NCBI RefSeq assembly: GCF_022458985.1 | Contig: NC_061773.1 | Span: forward strand, 21,858,001-21,922,000 | Source of the DNA: Mugil cephalus | Lineage: Eukaryota > Chordata > Actinopteri > Mugiliformes > Mugilidae | Length of the DNA stretch: 64,000 nucleotides | Direction: 5' to 3' | Shown here: positions 46,299-58,496 of the stretch, one piece after another | Numbering within the stretch: the first letter of the stretch is position 1 | Layout: every line of letters starts with the position of its first letter | The notes under the pieces: model-generated | The model's input: only the letters and a program-made list of their open reading frames with translations | Told to the model about the DNA's origin: nothing | Database searches by the model: none | Made by a program: the position numbers and the translations under genes

Positions 46299-49200
46299 TT
46301 CTTTTGTGCTCATGTTCAACAACCTCACAGGAAGAATCTCTGACAGGAGCTTACTTACTATGAGTGGTCTCGTCTATTATAAGAATTAAAAGAACATATA
46401 TGACACGTTCAGTCTGCTAAAGTTCCAGGCTGCATCTATTTTGGTAATCCTCAACTAGGCAGTCACCTCTGAACGTTCAGCCTTTCATGTTCCAGATTGC
46501 ACGAGGAAGACAAATGAGCTGGTGAACGACAAATGCAGGAAAAAGGAGTCCAAGAGGAAAAAGCTTCAGAGGAGCCAGACCAAAGAGAAGAGCCGCACGC
46601 TGGAGCTGAGGCAGAATCACGATGACCTACAGGAGCTCACCAAGGTTAGAATATTATGCCTCCTTCACTTCAGCATGTGGATCGGGGATTACTTTTACAT
46701 AGTAAATAGGCCAAGCCACTGGCTGTAGATGTCTGCAGTGAATTAATTTAGAAGTGTGCTGATGTGACCATGAGACATTTGTGGATTGTAATTTTTCTGT
46801 AACTTCTTAAGTCTTAGTTTTACTAATCTCAGTAATACTAAATCTGAGCCAACGTTGTCCCCAGGTGCTTCAGGAGTTGCTGATGAAACACAGACAGCAG
46901 ATTTCTGACCTGGAGGTGCAGCAGGACAACAGGGCGGCTGAAGCCCTGTGCGACCTCTGGAAGGTAAACAATTGGGTGCTAAATGCTGTATTTGCGTTCA
47001 GATTTATAGTTGCATATCTGCATATCTATCTTTCGTAACATTCTGTATCTTCAGAAACTCCGCGCCTCCTGGTCGGAGAGGCTCGGGGAGCTGTCCAGGA
47101 ACGTTTTTCTCACCTCCGTTCAGGCCCAGACGAAGCTCTCTCCTGAACGCTGTGAGAAACTGTGGTTGGATCTGGAGCAGGAGCTGGCCGCTCAGCTGCA
47201 GCAGGAGGAGTGTAGTACCAGGCAGCAGCTGGAAGACATTAAGGCCGAGCTGGATAAAGATGGACAGGTGGACACCGTGTGATAAATCAGATAGATTGGA
47301 TCTGTATTTGTGCCTGGCAGGTGGATTCTTCCATCATCTCGCTATATCTACCTCTATGAGTTATTTGCAAGAGTCTCAAATAAATGCTTTTTGTTGTCTT
47401 ACTAACTGAGCCTTTCTGTCTGTCTGTCTGTCTGAAGGTCTGGAGTGAAGGGATTGCTCTCGTTCAGTCCTGTCTCAAACATCTGAATGAACAACAGATG
47501 AAGATCCTCAGAGACATGGTGGCCAGACAGAGCTACGCACTCGACAGGTAAAACTGGAAGAACGGTCAAAAATATTTAATGCTTAGTAAGGATTAAAGTT
47601 GATTAAAGATTAAAGACGACAGATTTCCAGTATCGCTCTCATCTGTGTGGCCATATCCGCAACATCTTCCTTGAGTTTTAATGGAAAATAACCGATCGTG
47701 ATCTCTGTTTCTCAGTCAACTGGGGAGGCTGATAGAGAAGAAACACGAGCACCTGTTGGTGGCGGTGCGGAGGTTCTTTGTGGTCAGGCACTTCTGTCTG
47801 CACACGCTGAAGGAGATGAGGCTCTCCAAGCTGAAGGCACTCTCCCAGACAGACTTCAGAGCTCTGCTAATGGAAGATCCCTGCAAAAGCCAGGCCTGTG
47901 TTGGTTCAACAATGAAAGTGAGAGAAGTATACACACCTACGCTAACTTCTGCAGCGCTTTGTTTGAGGCCGCTTTTAAGCATCTCATACTTAGGAACGTA
48001 TTCCTAAATATGAGATCAGCGCGCCACATCACGTCTCCTGACTCCTAACACAGAGTAGCAGTGCCAGCCTAGCAGAGAGGCATCTGGGCCCAGAGAGTCA
48101 GCTGTTGGGGAACAGCTTCCAGCAGGAGTTCCTGTCTGAACTGGAAACAGGAACGGAGCTTCTCCAAAGTCACGCACAGCTGCTGCTAGGCAACGCCCTC
48201 GGCAACGCCATCCAGCAGACGATGGCGGCCCTGAACTCAGATTCACAGAGCTCTTCTAAACAGGACGATGGCTTGAAGGTAAGGTGTTCTTTGTCTGAGG
48301 AGATTATTTATTTATATATTTATCCATAGCTTGTTTTTTTTGTCTTTTTGTTCTCATTAGCACCACCTCACAGAGGCTGCTGCGGAGAGCGTTTATGTGA
48401 CCAAAGATTCCCTCACTGCACTGGTCCAAACCTACTATTCCCACCTGCAAGATGTTACCAAAAAACTGGAGCGGGATCAGTCGAACATAAACCAAGGTGA
48501 GAAAATGACCACTGCACCCATGCTCCTGTCCATCTCTGTAAAACTAACTGCTGATAATATAAACATATTAGGTGCTAGCATTGCACAGCTCTAAAAGACT
48601 TCATAACGTATGTTATAATTCTGACCCGTCCTGGCTCTGCGTATTAAAATTACTTTTAAGTTCGAAACAGATTCATGTTTCTGTGTCAGATCTATGCCAC
48701 TGATGTGCCGTGGCCTCACATGTACCTCCTCAGAGATGTACCTATGCGTGGCAGTGGTGACGCACACTGCAACAGCTGTGATTGATCTGATGTGCATTTC
48801 CTCGTCGCTCAGTGGCCACGCACACAAAATTTGCCCTCCTTCCGCCTCCTACATTCCATCTGCTCTGACGTCTCCTCTCTTTTTTTTGGGCTGCAGTGAT
48901 TTCAGTAGAAGGAAAGTTGTTCAACATCTGTTAACTTAAACTCCAGCGTGAGCTACTCGGTTCCAGTTGCCTCTGTTTGAAGCACACAACAAAAAGTCAA
49001 CGCAGCTGCCAAGCCATCGCCTAGCATTTTAGCAGCGCATTTACAGAACCGTGCTGACACATCACACCACAAGTATAAATGCTTTTACCGGCGTGGTCAG
49101 CCTTCAGGTAGTTTCTGCGTTAACATCTTTGCGGGAGCACGCGCAAAGCTTCAATCTCGAACAATCCATCAAAAACGCCGACATTTTAAATTGCACATGC

Positions 49201-49798
49201 TTCCTGAAAAACTTAACAAAATAAGTTGACAGAACACTCCCGTGATGTTAGGTGTTCAATTTACTGTTGTAAACTGTTCCCTCAGATGTGAATGATCAGC
49301 AACACGGCAGCACTCAGCTGAACAGAGTCCTGCTGAGGGAGCTGGTGAACTGGGGCAAGAAACCTGCATCTGCAGAGTTTCAACAGAGGTACAACAACAC
49401 CGGCGGCGCTCTCAATTTAACTGGTACTATACCTAATGAAAGAGTATGATTGGTAGTTTGTTGTCACGTGTATCAGGGTTGAACTCAACAAACATAAAGT
49501 GCTGGAACAGTATGATTTGGATCAGGAGATGATTTACGAGGAGGTGCGGCGGAAGAAAATAGCCCAAGATCAAACCATGGAAAAAATAAGATGGCAGTTA
49601 CTGGTTAGTGCGTTTCATGCCTATGTTTTATCTCACATTCAAGAGAGGTCGACAAAGCTGCAGTTATTTAGCAATGTACCATTGTGTCCATTAGGAGGCA
49701 GAAGAAAGCTTCATATCTGAGCTGGCAGCTTTGGCCCGAATTTCTGTCCAGAGCCCAGATCCAGAACCCAGTGGAGACGAGGACATCACTGGTACAAA

Positions 49799-49861
<63 letters not shown>

Positions 49862-50044
49862 CACTCCACTTCTGTTCTTTGTTGTATTTCAACAGGTGAC
49901 CAGAGTACTGCGATATTGGACCTGCTAGCCCGGAACCCAGCTTTAGATCCAGCCCTGAATCCTTCGCTGACTCCAACTATTGTAACTCCAGCGGTGAAAT
50001 CAAAACCGAAGAAGAAAAGAGAACGAGAGGCTCATCTCAGCTGA
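39126..50044 (+). CDS. evc: EVC, ciliary Hedgehog regulator
   Basis: Twenty exons: 39126-39299, 39383-39496, 41387-41473, 41675-41898, 41987-42071, 42165-42263, 42346-42474, 42560-42721, 45647-45863, 46496-46644, 46865-46963, 47055-47267, 47438-47547, 47716-47917, 48054-48278, 48361-48496, 49286-49388, 49477-49603, 49695-49791, 49896-50044. Phases close throughout; 966 residues (human 992). EVC anchors the EVC-EVC2 complex at the base of the primary cilium for Smoothened signalling; loss causes Ellis-van Creveld syndrome in humans. One membrane segment at about 24-50 is followed by a cytoplasmic part with long coiled coils. Landmarks shared with the human protein: VVYPINQKYRPLADGASNPS, the LTEAAAESVYVTKDSLTALV block, and EAEESFISELAALARIS near the end; the tail is Lys/Arg-rich (KPKKKREREAHLS). 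The start has G at -3 and +4. Intron 8 is swollen by three repeats. Confidence 0.95.
39497..41386. other. evc intron 2
   Basis: 1.9 kb. Apart from the repeat at 41013-41300 nothing is recognised. AT-rich sequence with no supported exon. Confidence 0.4.
41013..41300 (+). mobile_element. Fish interspersed repeat fragment in evc intron 2
   Basis: Ends TTTTAATGTTGTGGCCGATC then AGTGTA (41276-41300), the same terminus as at 37159-37182. The body has GATCCCAGCATGATCCCACA and a C-rich stretch. Family not resolved. Confidence 0.5.
42977..43320. mobile_element. hAT-like MITE, copy 4 (truncated)
   Basis: Begins CATATTTCTACAAC and continues with GGGTCCACGACCCCTAGAGG, like the left end of the copy at 19255, then shares the AACATATTTTAGTAAAGGAA block and the CAGTCAGCACTTCACTCATT block. 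The far terminus is missing. It lies in evc intron 8. Confidence 0.65.
43340..43640. repeat. Common fish repeat in evc intron 8
   Basis: Contains GTTAAGTGTCTTGCCCAAGG and an upstream CATTCACTAACACAGTCACA, the hallmark words of a very common fish interspersed repeat whose class I cannot fix. It abuts MITE copy 4. Confidence 0.5.
43804..45451 (-). mobile_element. hAT transposon remnant in evc intron 8
   Basis: About 1.65 kb. Left end CAGTGTTTCCCACAGG and right end, reversed, CGGTGTTTCCCATT form hAT-type terminal inverted repeats. Both flanks carry TTGAC(G/A), probably the remains of the target duplication. Inside is a minus-strand hAT transposase C-terminal piece (44434-44709) and, near 44915-44945, an unusual GTCGACCCG tandem. 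It is too short for an intact transposase, so it is a deletion derivative. Confidence 0.7.
44434..44709 (-). pseudogene. hAT transposase C-terminal (dimerisation) fragment
   Basis: A 91-codon frame whose YPLLSRLAAVAQVIPVPSVN and CERDFSTMNR match the hAT C-terminal dimerisation domain. The catalytic part and the DNA-binding zinc finger are absent from the surrounding 1.6 kb. It is a host-intron fossil of a plain DNA transposon, with no sign of use as a host exon. Confidence 0.75.
46271..46298. repeat. (TA)n microsatellite in evc intron 9
   Basis: About 14 TA units. Confidence 0.9.
47414..47434. repeat. (TCTG)n at the evc exon 13 acceptor
   Basis: About five TCTG units make up the polypyrimidine tract directly before the AAG acceptor of exon 13 (47438). 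Confidence 0.9.
47981..48016. other. 16-bp hairpin in evc intron 14
   Basis: Left arm 47981-47996 (ATCTCATACTTAGGAA), loop CGTA, right arm 48001-48016 (TTCCTAAATATGAGAT); one mismatch in 16 pairs. The intron is only 136 bp (47918-48053) and the right arm ends 37 nt before the acceptor AG, so the stem sits about where a branch point would be. Confidence 0.8.
49797..49860. repeat. A-run, (TA)n and (CA)n filling evc intron 19
   Basis: About 20 A, then about 14 TA, then about 8 CA units, starting 6 nt after the exon 19 donor in an intron of 104 bp. Confidence 0.95.
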
Positions 50045-50296
50045 AATCTTCACTCCACATTGTTTATATATTGTATAAGTAGGTGTCTATATAGTTTATA
50101 TACAAAAACAGCATCACCAGGACTGTTCTTTGGCTGTTACGATTCTGACACACTGTGCGTTTTTAACCGCTGCAACAACTACACTCGTACTGTTTTCCTG
50201 TTGCCGGCTGAGCACTGTATTGAAGTTACTTTATTCCTGAACTCCTGTGGTGCGTTGGTAGCACACCTGTCAAACGGTAAACGGTAAAGTCTGAAC

Positions 50297-50302
50297 AATA
50301 AA
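50297..50302 (+). terminator. evc poly(A) signal
   Basis: AATAAA 253 nt beyond the evc stop codon. The segment 50045-51290 beyond it holds no recognised gene. Confidence 0.5.
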
Positions 50303-51299
50303 GACATCCAGCCACAGGTTCACCTGTCACAGCCCGGCGGTGCGGCTGCTGCTTGGCTCACAACCGGCCGCTGTGTGCTGTTAGAGATCAGCCTTTTAAA
50401 ATGAATAAATGCATCAGGTGTCGCACCATCTCTGCTTCCTGTAGCAGCTGCACAGTGCTGCCCTTAAATGCTAGTGTATGAAAAAAGGACGTCCACTATT
50501 CAGTCAAAAAAGAAATACAAAGCATGTTGTGAGGGAATGTAAATCTTTGACATTTTAAAATGTTATATTTTGACCTTTTGAGGCCTCCTTACATATTCAT
50601 AAACTAATACCCTGTAAAAGGTTTACTGTGCTATCTCTTAACTGTTGAGGCGAGGGACATATTATGTCCTTATTTTATGTGTGAACATTTCTGTTTTTAA
50701 ATTTCTCAATTTTTCTTTCGTAGTTGGTTACAACGCTGAAAAAAATACAAATATCCTAATTTCTTAAATATGTCGACTCGTGTTCTTGCTTTTCACCTTG
50801 CCATTAGACCAGCCATTCAACAGGGCCTGGCAGTAATGCATCATTGCTAGTACTACACCCACACTGCTTTTCATAACACTGTATTGATCCCTGAGTACAT
50901 GGTATGATGGATGCTTTTCCCCGTGAGTTGTCAGATGAATTAGAGATGTCCACCCTGATTGTAGCAGAGTGCTGCTACTCAGTGGTGAAAGCCTGGCCCA
51001 TCCATTGCCCTAATGGGGGTTTAAGTACAGCACTTTATGGATGATAATGCAGAGTAATGGTAAAAAGTCTGGGCGGGTTGAAGTCTGGCAGGCTTTCCCA
51101 TGTTTGTGTGTGCAGCAATCTAGCAGGAAATTTAGCCTAGCCCTGATGGTTTACTGTCAGTTGAGAGTCTTAGCAATGTCAATTAGCAAATGTCAGTTTC
51201 AAACCACCCTTTATTTGAATGCTCAGCTTGCACACATAACCAATTACTGCTGTGGCACCCTGAGAAAATAATGCTCCCGGTCTCGACACACTCACACAC

Positions 51300-51647
51300 G
51301 TTGGAGTGTCCTGCCAAGAGAGTCTCTCTCCCGCAGTGTATCAATTAGAAATGCGGGTGTACTGTTGACTTTGCAAGTGTCGCTGATCTGTGGTGAGGGG
51401 AAAACCGTTTGGATGTATTTTGAGGTCCCGTAGGGGACTGCAGGGACTTGTGGGAAGATGACCTGATTTCTAATTTTCTCCTCTCCTGCCTTGACTGTGA
51501 GCTACTCACTGCTACAAACGGAGAAGATCAAGAAATGAGTGTGATTGCATGAGACGAGCCGGACCTATTTGGAATATGGCCTCGCTGTAAATCTGGATTT
51601 TGTTGATGGATAAACGTGTGGCTGGAATTCGCTCTAAGTAGATTCAG
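51300..51647 (+). other. Probable 5' non-coding exon of the MINAR1-like gene
   Basis: A GC-richer stretch ends ATTCAG at 51647 followed by GTAAGT, a consensus donor. The acceptor at 52553-52554 (TTAG before GTGAGCCACC) lies 10 nt upstream of the start codon. The exon's 5' boundary is a guess. Confidence 0.45.
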
Positions 51648-52564
51648 GTAAGTGGAAATACTTGCATTAATCTGCACATTTTTTTCGAGTACAAACCAAA
51701 CTGCATTTTGGGCTTATTATAAGGTGATTAATAATGTCCTGTCTTTGGCACAAAACTCAAAAGCATACAGATTAGTGCTCATTCTATAATAAGGAAATGG
51801 CCTGCCCTTTTCTTATCTTTGCATAGTTTCTGCTTGGGACAAATATGCCACATGAACGTCAGTATATCTGTCTTGCTTGCTCAGTTAAATGGAGAGTTTG
51901 CCCTGAAGCTGTTAATAGAAATGATTGAATTTTAAAACGTCCACTGAGGTACGGCTGTGCGCAGTGTGACAGCGTCATCACATCAGATGACCGGTTATTT
52001 TAAGATCCCAGAATAAGGTCGCTTAACAGGATCCCTCCAAACTGTTTCATAAATGGAAAAAGCCCGCTTTTCACACTTTTAAACCAAGTTCACAAAGAAA
52101 AAGAATAAAATATGAAACATGGCTGACATTGTAACTGAGACAAACTTAATTTAAGGCACTCAAACATAAAAATGATGATTTCAATGTACTGTTACCTTTT
52201 AGTTTTAGATACTAATAAAAACCACGGTGCATTTGTTGTAACACAATCAGCAATTTTTTTTTTATATAAATATAAAGTGGTTATTATTATAGACTTGTTC
52301 TGAAGCACTGAAAGAAAACTTCATTTTCATCAGTTAACGCTGGAGGTTTCCAATCCAACTTATTTGGCTTTTTTCCTTTGCTCTACAGAATAAATAAACA
52401 ATTTGACCAGAGAGAAGACTTAAATATCACCTGTTTATTTTATACCTTCTCTTAACATATTTTTTTGTCAGAAGTATTTCCTTATTATTGATTTGATCTG
52501 TACAAATATATTTGACTTGCTTTTCCTTGCTAACTACCCTGTTCTCTCTGTTAGGTGAGCCACC

Positions 52565-55500
52565 ATGGCTAACCTGCAGCAGGAATACCCTGGGGTCCTC
52601 CTGGGGATCCTGGAGGAGCTGGCCAACATGCGACAGTGGCTAACATTCCAGGACCTTTGCCGTATGGTCAGCACCCGCTTTGACTTAGAGCACCTCATCG
52701 AGCTCAGGAGTTTGCTGTTTGCTGCTGCCAGCAGGGATCCCTGTTTCCCCGCCACTCTATTCAGAGACCGTGTTTCCACCAGAGGCCAGGGTCTATCACC
52801 CATAGGCGTCGCTGCAGACATAGTAACCATCTTCAATCTCATTCAGATGACGGGTGGGGTCTCTGAAGACAGCCAGCCAATGAGGGCCCAGACTGTGCTC
52901 CCTGTTGACCAGTCTCCAGGCCCCAATCTGCCTGGAATCTACCAGCTGCACATTCCTGGTCGAGAAAGAGCACGGGCCCATTCTGACTCCAGTGGAAGGC
53001 CCATCGACCAGCATTTGCTGTTTCCAAGACCAAGTTACTCAGCCCGCAAGCGAGCAAGTCTTCCCCCGGATCCAATTTCATTTGTGCCCTCCCCTCCGAT
53101 CAGGGCAAGGGCTGTGTCTTTTGACTTGCCTCACACCACACTTTTGTACCCTAGCAGCCACATCTCCAATGAGGACATGAAGAATATCTACCTGCCTTTA
53201 GAGACAGACAGCGAGTCAAGTGGAGATTCTGCTCAAATTGAGGTATTTGAACCTGAACCGGGAGCATCAGTTGACCAGAAGAGAAACATCTTTAAGAAGG
53301 ACTTCCATAACCAACCGCCTCTAATACCCCAGGTGACAGTTAGCAGTGAGTCTCCCAGTCCCAGGCAGAAAGGCTTTGACAATCACAGCTTTGACATGAT
53401 CCCAAATCCTTACCCGTCGCCCACAACAGGTCACCATTTGCCAGAGCAGCGGACTAAGCATGAAAGCCTAGATGACCTACAGGACTCAACGTATTTTGGA
53501 CCCGGGTCCGTTCAAGATTCATCGCCCCGACACCTTCAACCTCCCAGGGCACCAAGGGCCATCTGGAGTAATAAGAGTCACAGTCTGGAGGACCGGATAG
53601 GCCTGGGCAGCATTGGAATGGGGATGGAATCACAAGGGGGACAACTTCCAAGACGATCTACCCCTGCAATCAGTAATTTGTCCTCGGGTGGTGAGAGTGG
53701 AGATAGTGGGTTGCCAAGTGGAGGCGATGGACTCAAGGCACAGGCAACACAGACAGACCCACCCGACCCACGACGACTCCGTAGCCTGGTTCATGCTGAT
53801 CGTCTCTCCTTCATGACTTCTTTAGATGACCCTGAGTTTGGTGAGGATGACATCAGTGCCATCTTTCGTTTCTTAGATGACATAAGTATGTGCGGTTCCA
53901 CCGGAGTCCTGCACCCCAACGATGGCACCGTTAACCAGGACACCCCTGAGGCCAGACGTGGCCGCCTCGGTCAACTCCAAAGGCTCTTCCACTCTCTGGA
54001 AAGCAGTGACGATGGACTGAAGGCCAGCGTCTGCAAGCTGCTGCTCCGTATGAGCCAGATAGAAAGACAACTGGAGTCACTGAATGATGTGAAGGCTGAG
54101 ATTTCTCAGGTGCTCTCGGCTTTGCAACGACTCGATGAAAAGATCCAGCAGCCCATTAGCGGTGCTGGACAAGGCACAGGTGGGAGATGGCTTGAGCCTC
54201 TCAGTGGTGTATCTTCTTTTATGAGCCACCCCATAACTCCTTCTGAATCATCCGAGCCTCAACCTCTGTCTGCATCTGGGCATCTGTTTCCAGGTACCAG
54301 CACAAGTAGTCTGGACTGGAGCAGATGGAACACTCCCGGTGATCAAACTGAAAGCAGTAAGGCTCAAGCGGATTCCAAGGGTGCCAAAGAAGGGAAGAAG
54401 GATGCAACATCTCGCCGTGCCTCCAAAACCCAGCCTGAGGAGAAAAGCGTCTCTGATTCCAAACCACTGAATGTTTCTAACTCGGCAAGAGACTGGACAG
54501 TGGCATTTTCAAAAAGTAAAGATGGCAAAGCCTCACAAGGAAGAAGTGGACAGGTAAAGTGAATCCATGTACTAATTTAATCTATTAGTCTAAATATGCA
54601 TCCATCCTTAAACGGCTTCGATTTTAAATAATTTGAAAGCAATAGTACAACATCTACATGATGTGTATATCAATACAGTGCAGCCACAAAATGCAGCCAG
54701 CTATTAGCTCTGTATTCTGCTGGTGAGACCAATGTTTTTACGTGGTCAGCTAACAAGTTAATTAGGCCACTTTGCGGAGCATTGGTTCAAACCTTTACAG
54801 TGAATAATGTTTGCAAGGAAATGTAGATCATCCATTCAAATTTGTGTGCGTGGTGAGATTTAATTACTAACTAATATCGTCAGCGTTGCATGAACTTCGC
54901 ATATTTTTGTGTATATTGTTGTAATTAAAATATGTTGGTCCATAAAATATGGTCCATTTTTATTCCAGGCAGATCAATCAGGCAGCACCACTAACTTACT
55001 CTCCCAAAAGTCCACCAACCTAGTGGACCAAGTGTTTAACTCATCCCTGTTTCGCCACAAAGACACCAGTCTGACAGGGGGTCTAACCTCTGGGAAGGTG
55101 ATGGATCCCAGACTGGCTGATGGGAGGGAAAGGCGACTATGGACTGTAGATGGCAGAGAGACATCAATCTCCCCTTTCGACATGCGGGTGAGAATTGTTG
55201 ACTTTTAAGGGTTTGCAATAGTTACAGATCCCTGTAAGTCTGTGATTTTTCTTCATATAAAAACTATGCAATAAACTAGGCTTTTTAATTCTAAACTACC
55301 AGGAATTTTACTTCTGGGGATAACTGACAGAAATAAATGTATAATGTAGATTCAATTAAAGTTGGGGCATTATAGTGCAATGTTTGTCTAGATTAGATTT
55401 TTACGTCTGTTCAGTCTATGTGCACTTAAATCTGCTTTAACACCGAATGGCTTTGTGTTCCTTCGACTCAGGATTCTCAGAACCCCAATAACATGGAGTA

Positions 55501-55660
55501 TTGGATGGACGACATCTACACTCCAGGGTGTGATGTTCTGCTCAGGCATAAAGTGGCTGACCAACGACGGGCCAAGGTGTGCAAGTTGCTTGCACTTGTT
55601 GCCACTGTAGTGGCTATCATTCTTATCATTGTCATCCCGATTTGCACCGTGAGAAGATAA
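52565..55660 (+). CDS. MINAR1/UBTOR-family membrane protein
   Basis: Coding exons 52565-54553, 54969-55187 and 55472-55660, all in phase 0; 798 residues (human MINAR1 is about 916). MINAR1 (KIAA1024, UBTOR) is a largely disordered, single-pass membrane protein reported to bind Notch2 and to restrain mTOR through DEPTOR. The start is in an ideal Kozak context (CCACCATGG). The N-terminal ordered part has WLTFQDLCRMVSTRFDL and VAADIVTIFNLIQM, both family blocks. The middle is Ser/Pro-rich with KRNIFKKDFHN, KHESLDDLQDSTYFGP and ISAIFRFLDDISMCGSTGV. A coiled coil lies at about 490-540. The C-terminus has EYWMDDIYTPGCDVLL and a membrane helix at about 775-796, ending CTVRR. No gene symbol is given because teleosts carry several paralogues and the N-terminus differs clearly from human MINAR1. 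Confidence 0.9.
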
Positions 55661-58484
55661 AGGCCACATAGTCATTTTTATTTATATTATTAATTTCTTT
55701 TCACCAGCTATTTGCTGTACCAAGAAACTTGCACATCATTCTCACAGAGATGAGTAGATGAGAGGCTGAGACACGAGGATTTAAGAATTAGTGAGTTAAC
55801 TCTCAGTGCCGCACATTTCTCTGCATGCAGCAGCATTATTCATTACTTAAAAAAAAAAAAAAAATACAGGAGGACAACAAAACTTCAAGTAATTTCTCAT
55901 GCCAAGTTATATTTTTCTCCAATTTTCTGTGGTTTCTTGCTTGATTTACGTTCTTAATAACTAACTATGAAATTTTAAGTAACTCTAAAATAACAGCTGA
56001 AACTTTTAATACTGAGCCGACGCAAAAGTGTCTCATTCTCATTTTGTCTACCCTCCTGCAAAACAACACTGTTACAAATGCATTGTGAATCAGCTTCAGC
56101 ACTGAGCACTGCCTGACTTGCTCTTCCTTTGAGGACAATACAGGGCTTAATCCACTTTTCTGAGAAATAATAGTTTCATCAAAACATGAGCATTTTACAT
56201 CTCCAGTCTATGATATCTAACAGTACTGGATGGTGCGTACAGGAACAGGAACATTTTAAATTTTCTGTTAGTTTAACTGTTCTTCTACTTCCTTTAAGTA
56301 ACAAGATTAGATAGATCAAATGAGCTTAAATCAATAAAAATAATATTTTTGTAGAGTTAACTCCCATCTTTCCCACATGAGTTGTTTAATCCACTTGTGA
56401 ATGTGTTTGGCTTGTGGGGTTGAGTGTTTACCTGGTGTCTCGTTTCAAGAAAGATTGTTGCTGCTGGTGATGCTTTGGCCCTGAAGCCGTGAAGGAAACA
56501 TAGAGCCTTTTTCCAGTAAACGCTCTCTAAGTGCGAGATTCCTTACTTTTAATTCAATTGATGGGATGGTCGGAGTGCACCTATGCACATTATCTTTTCA
56601 CATTACTCATCTGGCCAAAGCATTTCCACGTACCTGCAGGCTCACTTAGTAGCAACAGATAGGCCTGCCGTCTTTTCACTTGTCAGGGGTACGACATTCC
56701 ATTTTGTAAAAACATCCTGTTAGCTCGGGATGTTTACTTTTGGGGATAGGCTAAAAAAAAAAAATAAAAAATCCCAAACCATTACCCTCATTCAATCAGT
56801 CATTGCTGTCAAAGTGGTGTTGACTGAATTCAGTCATGTACAAAGTTTCATATGGTGTGGTCAAAGGATGACACTCAATGTAATCCAACACCATTAGTAT
56901 CCAAAGCCTAAACATCTGACACCATCCTAGGCTCCATAATAGTAGTATCTGAAGGGCTATTTGAATAGTATCTTCTCTGTAGAGGGTTAAATCTCATACG
57001 ACGTAACTGGAATATCCATTGTTTTCCTCTGTCTTGCCTCACTTTTCCCATTGGAATCTCCACTGCCACTATCAGTAAAGGCCAAAAAAATAAAATAAAA
57101 TAAACAATAGTTAAGCACTTTACTCCATTAATGGCGTATGTACACCTAAGTGCACAGAAGCAAAGCATACAAGTGGGGGAGACTTATCAGACGGCTTGTT
57201 TGTTTTGCCATACTTCAAAACTTCACTTTGCTTTGTGTACACAAATATGCACAGGATGTATAGAGGGTGTGTTCTGCTTCAGTGTATACTCCTAATGTAC
57301 TGTATATCTGCCAAGTGTTCCCCGTGGGGCTGTTTGTGGATCCATTACCCCTACAGTGGTGCCACTGAGGAGGTTTAACTCTGCAGTCAGCACAATCCGC
57401 AGGTGCTTCCTCTGAAACTTCAGTGCATTAGCACGTCCTGATACTTCTTTCACTCTGGAGACGCATGCAGAAAATGTGACTTTAAATGTGGACGTTGTGG
57501 CTGTAGAGTCCATGCACCTTTTAGACAACTCAAGTCTGTGAACTCATAATTCAGGTAAACACTCTGTCTTAAATACTGATTGTAAATTAAATGAAATATG
57601 TGCATACTGTATATTACAGTGCAGTTCTCTGGTGTGCAACGCTTCATATGATTGCGGGGGTGTGTGTTGACATATTGCCTGTCTTAATAAACTCTGAAAA
57701 AGGGGTTACGTGTCTTTTAAATGCAATTACTTCCCCCTTTTTTCGTGGTCAATGCGAGTGTACTTGCAGATAGAAGAATTAGTCCACTGTGTTAAAAAGG
57801 TCAGACAGTGATTGGTGTAAAAAAAACAGTCAGTTAAATAATCTATGACTGGAGGAAATGTATGTATAGAGATGAATAATTGATAAAGACAGTGAAGGCG
57901 TATTGACTGACAGATCCTATTATCTCAAATCAAATATAATAGACTTGTCGCTTTCAGACGACACGCACGTATGCACAGACACAAAGAGTTCAGGGACAAC
58001 TGTAATGATAAATCAGACTGCCAATACGTTAAAAAAAAAAGAAAAACCCAACCAGCTTTCATTGTGCAGCTGGGTTAGTATGTGTTATCTTTCCTAAATG
58101 TTGCACAGTAGAGCTGCTGCTGCACCCAGATATGCCAGCTGTGGCTGATTAATGATGCCACTGCATGGATCCCGTGTGCCACGATGAAGACAACAGGACA
58201 CAATTACTCACTGTTCCGAAGGATTTTATGATTTTGCATGTAATTTAACACCACTGCTGTATATTGCATACACTGGTGTACACGTACACTAGTGTGCACA
58301 GAGTTGGACTGATCACTTTCAACTGATAATGTGAACCAGATATTTGTTTTTCAAATAGTGTCCTTTCATTCTGCTCTTAGGCAAGAAAATATATTAGATA
58401 AGCCGCCAAACAGAAAGAGACAAGAGACAATAAAGGGATAATAACATAAGTTGTACATTAATGTGAACTTCATCAGTAGATAAG
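55661..58484 (+). other. 3' UTR and intergenic DNA
   Basis: Possible poly(A) signals for the MINAR1-like gene are AATAAA at about 56332 and about 57684. No second gene or recognised repeat was found. Confidence 0.35.
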
Positions 58485-58489
58485 AAAAA
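58485..58489 (-). terminator. Pol III terminator of the tRNA pair
   Basis: Five T on the minus strand, 7 nt beyond the 3' end of the tRNA-Met. There is no T run between the two tRNA genes. Confidence 0.65.
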
Positions 58490-58496
58490 GCTGACA

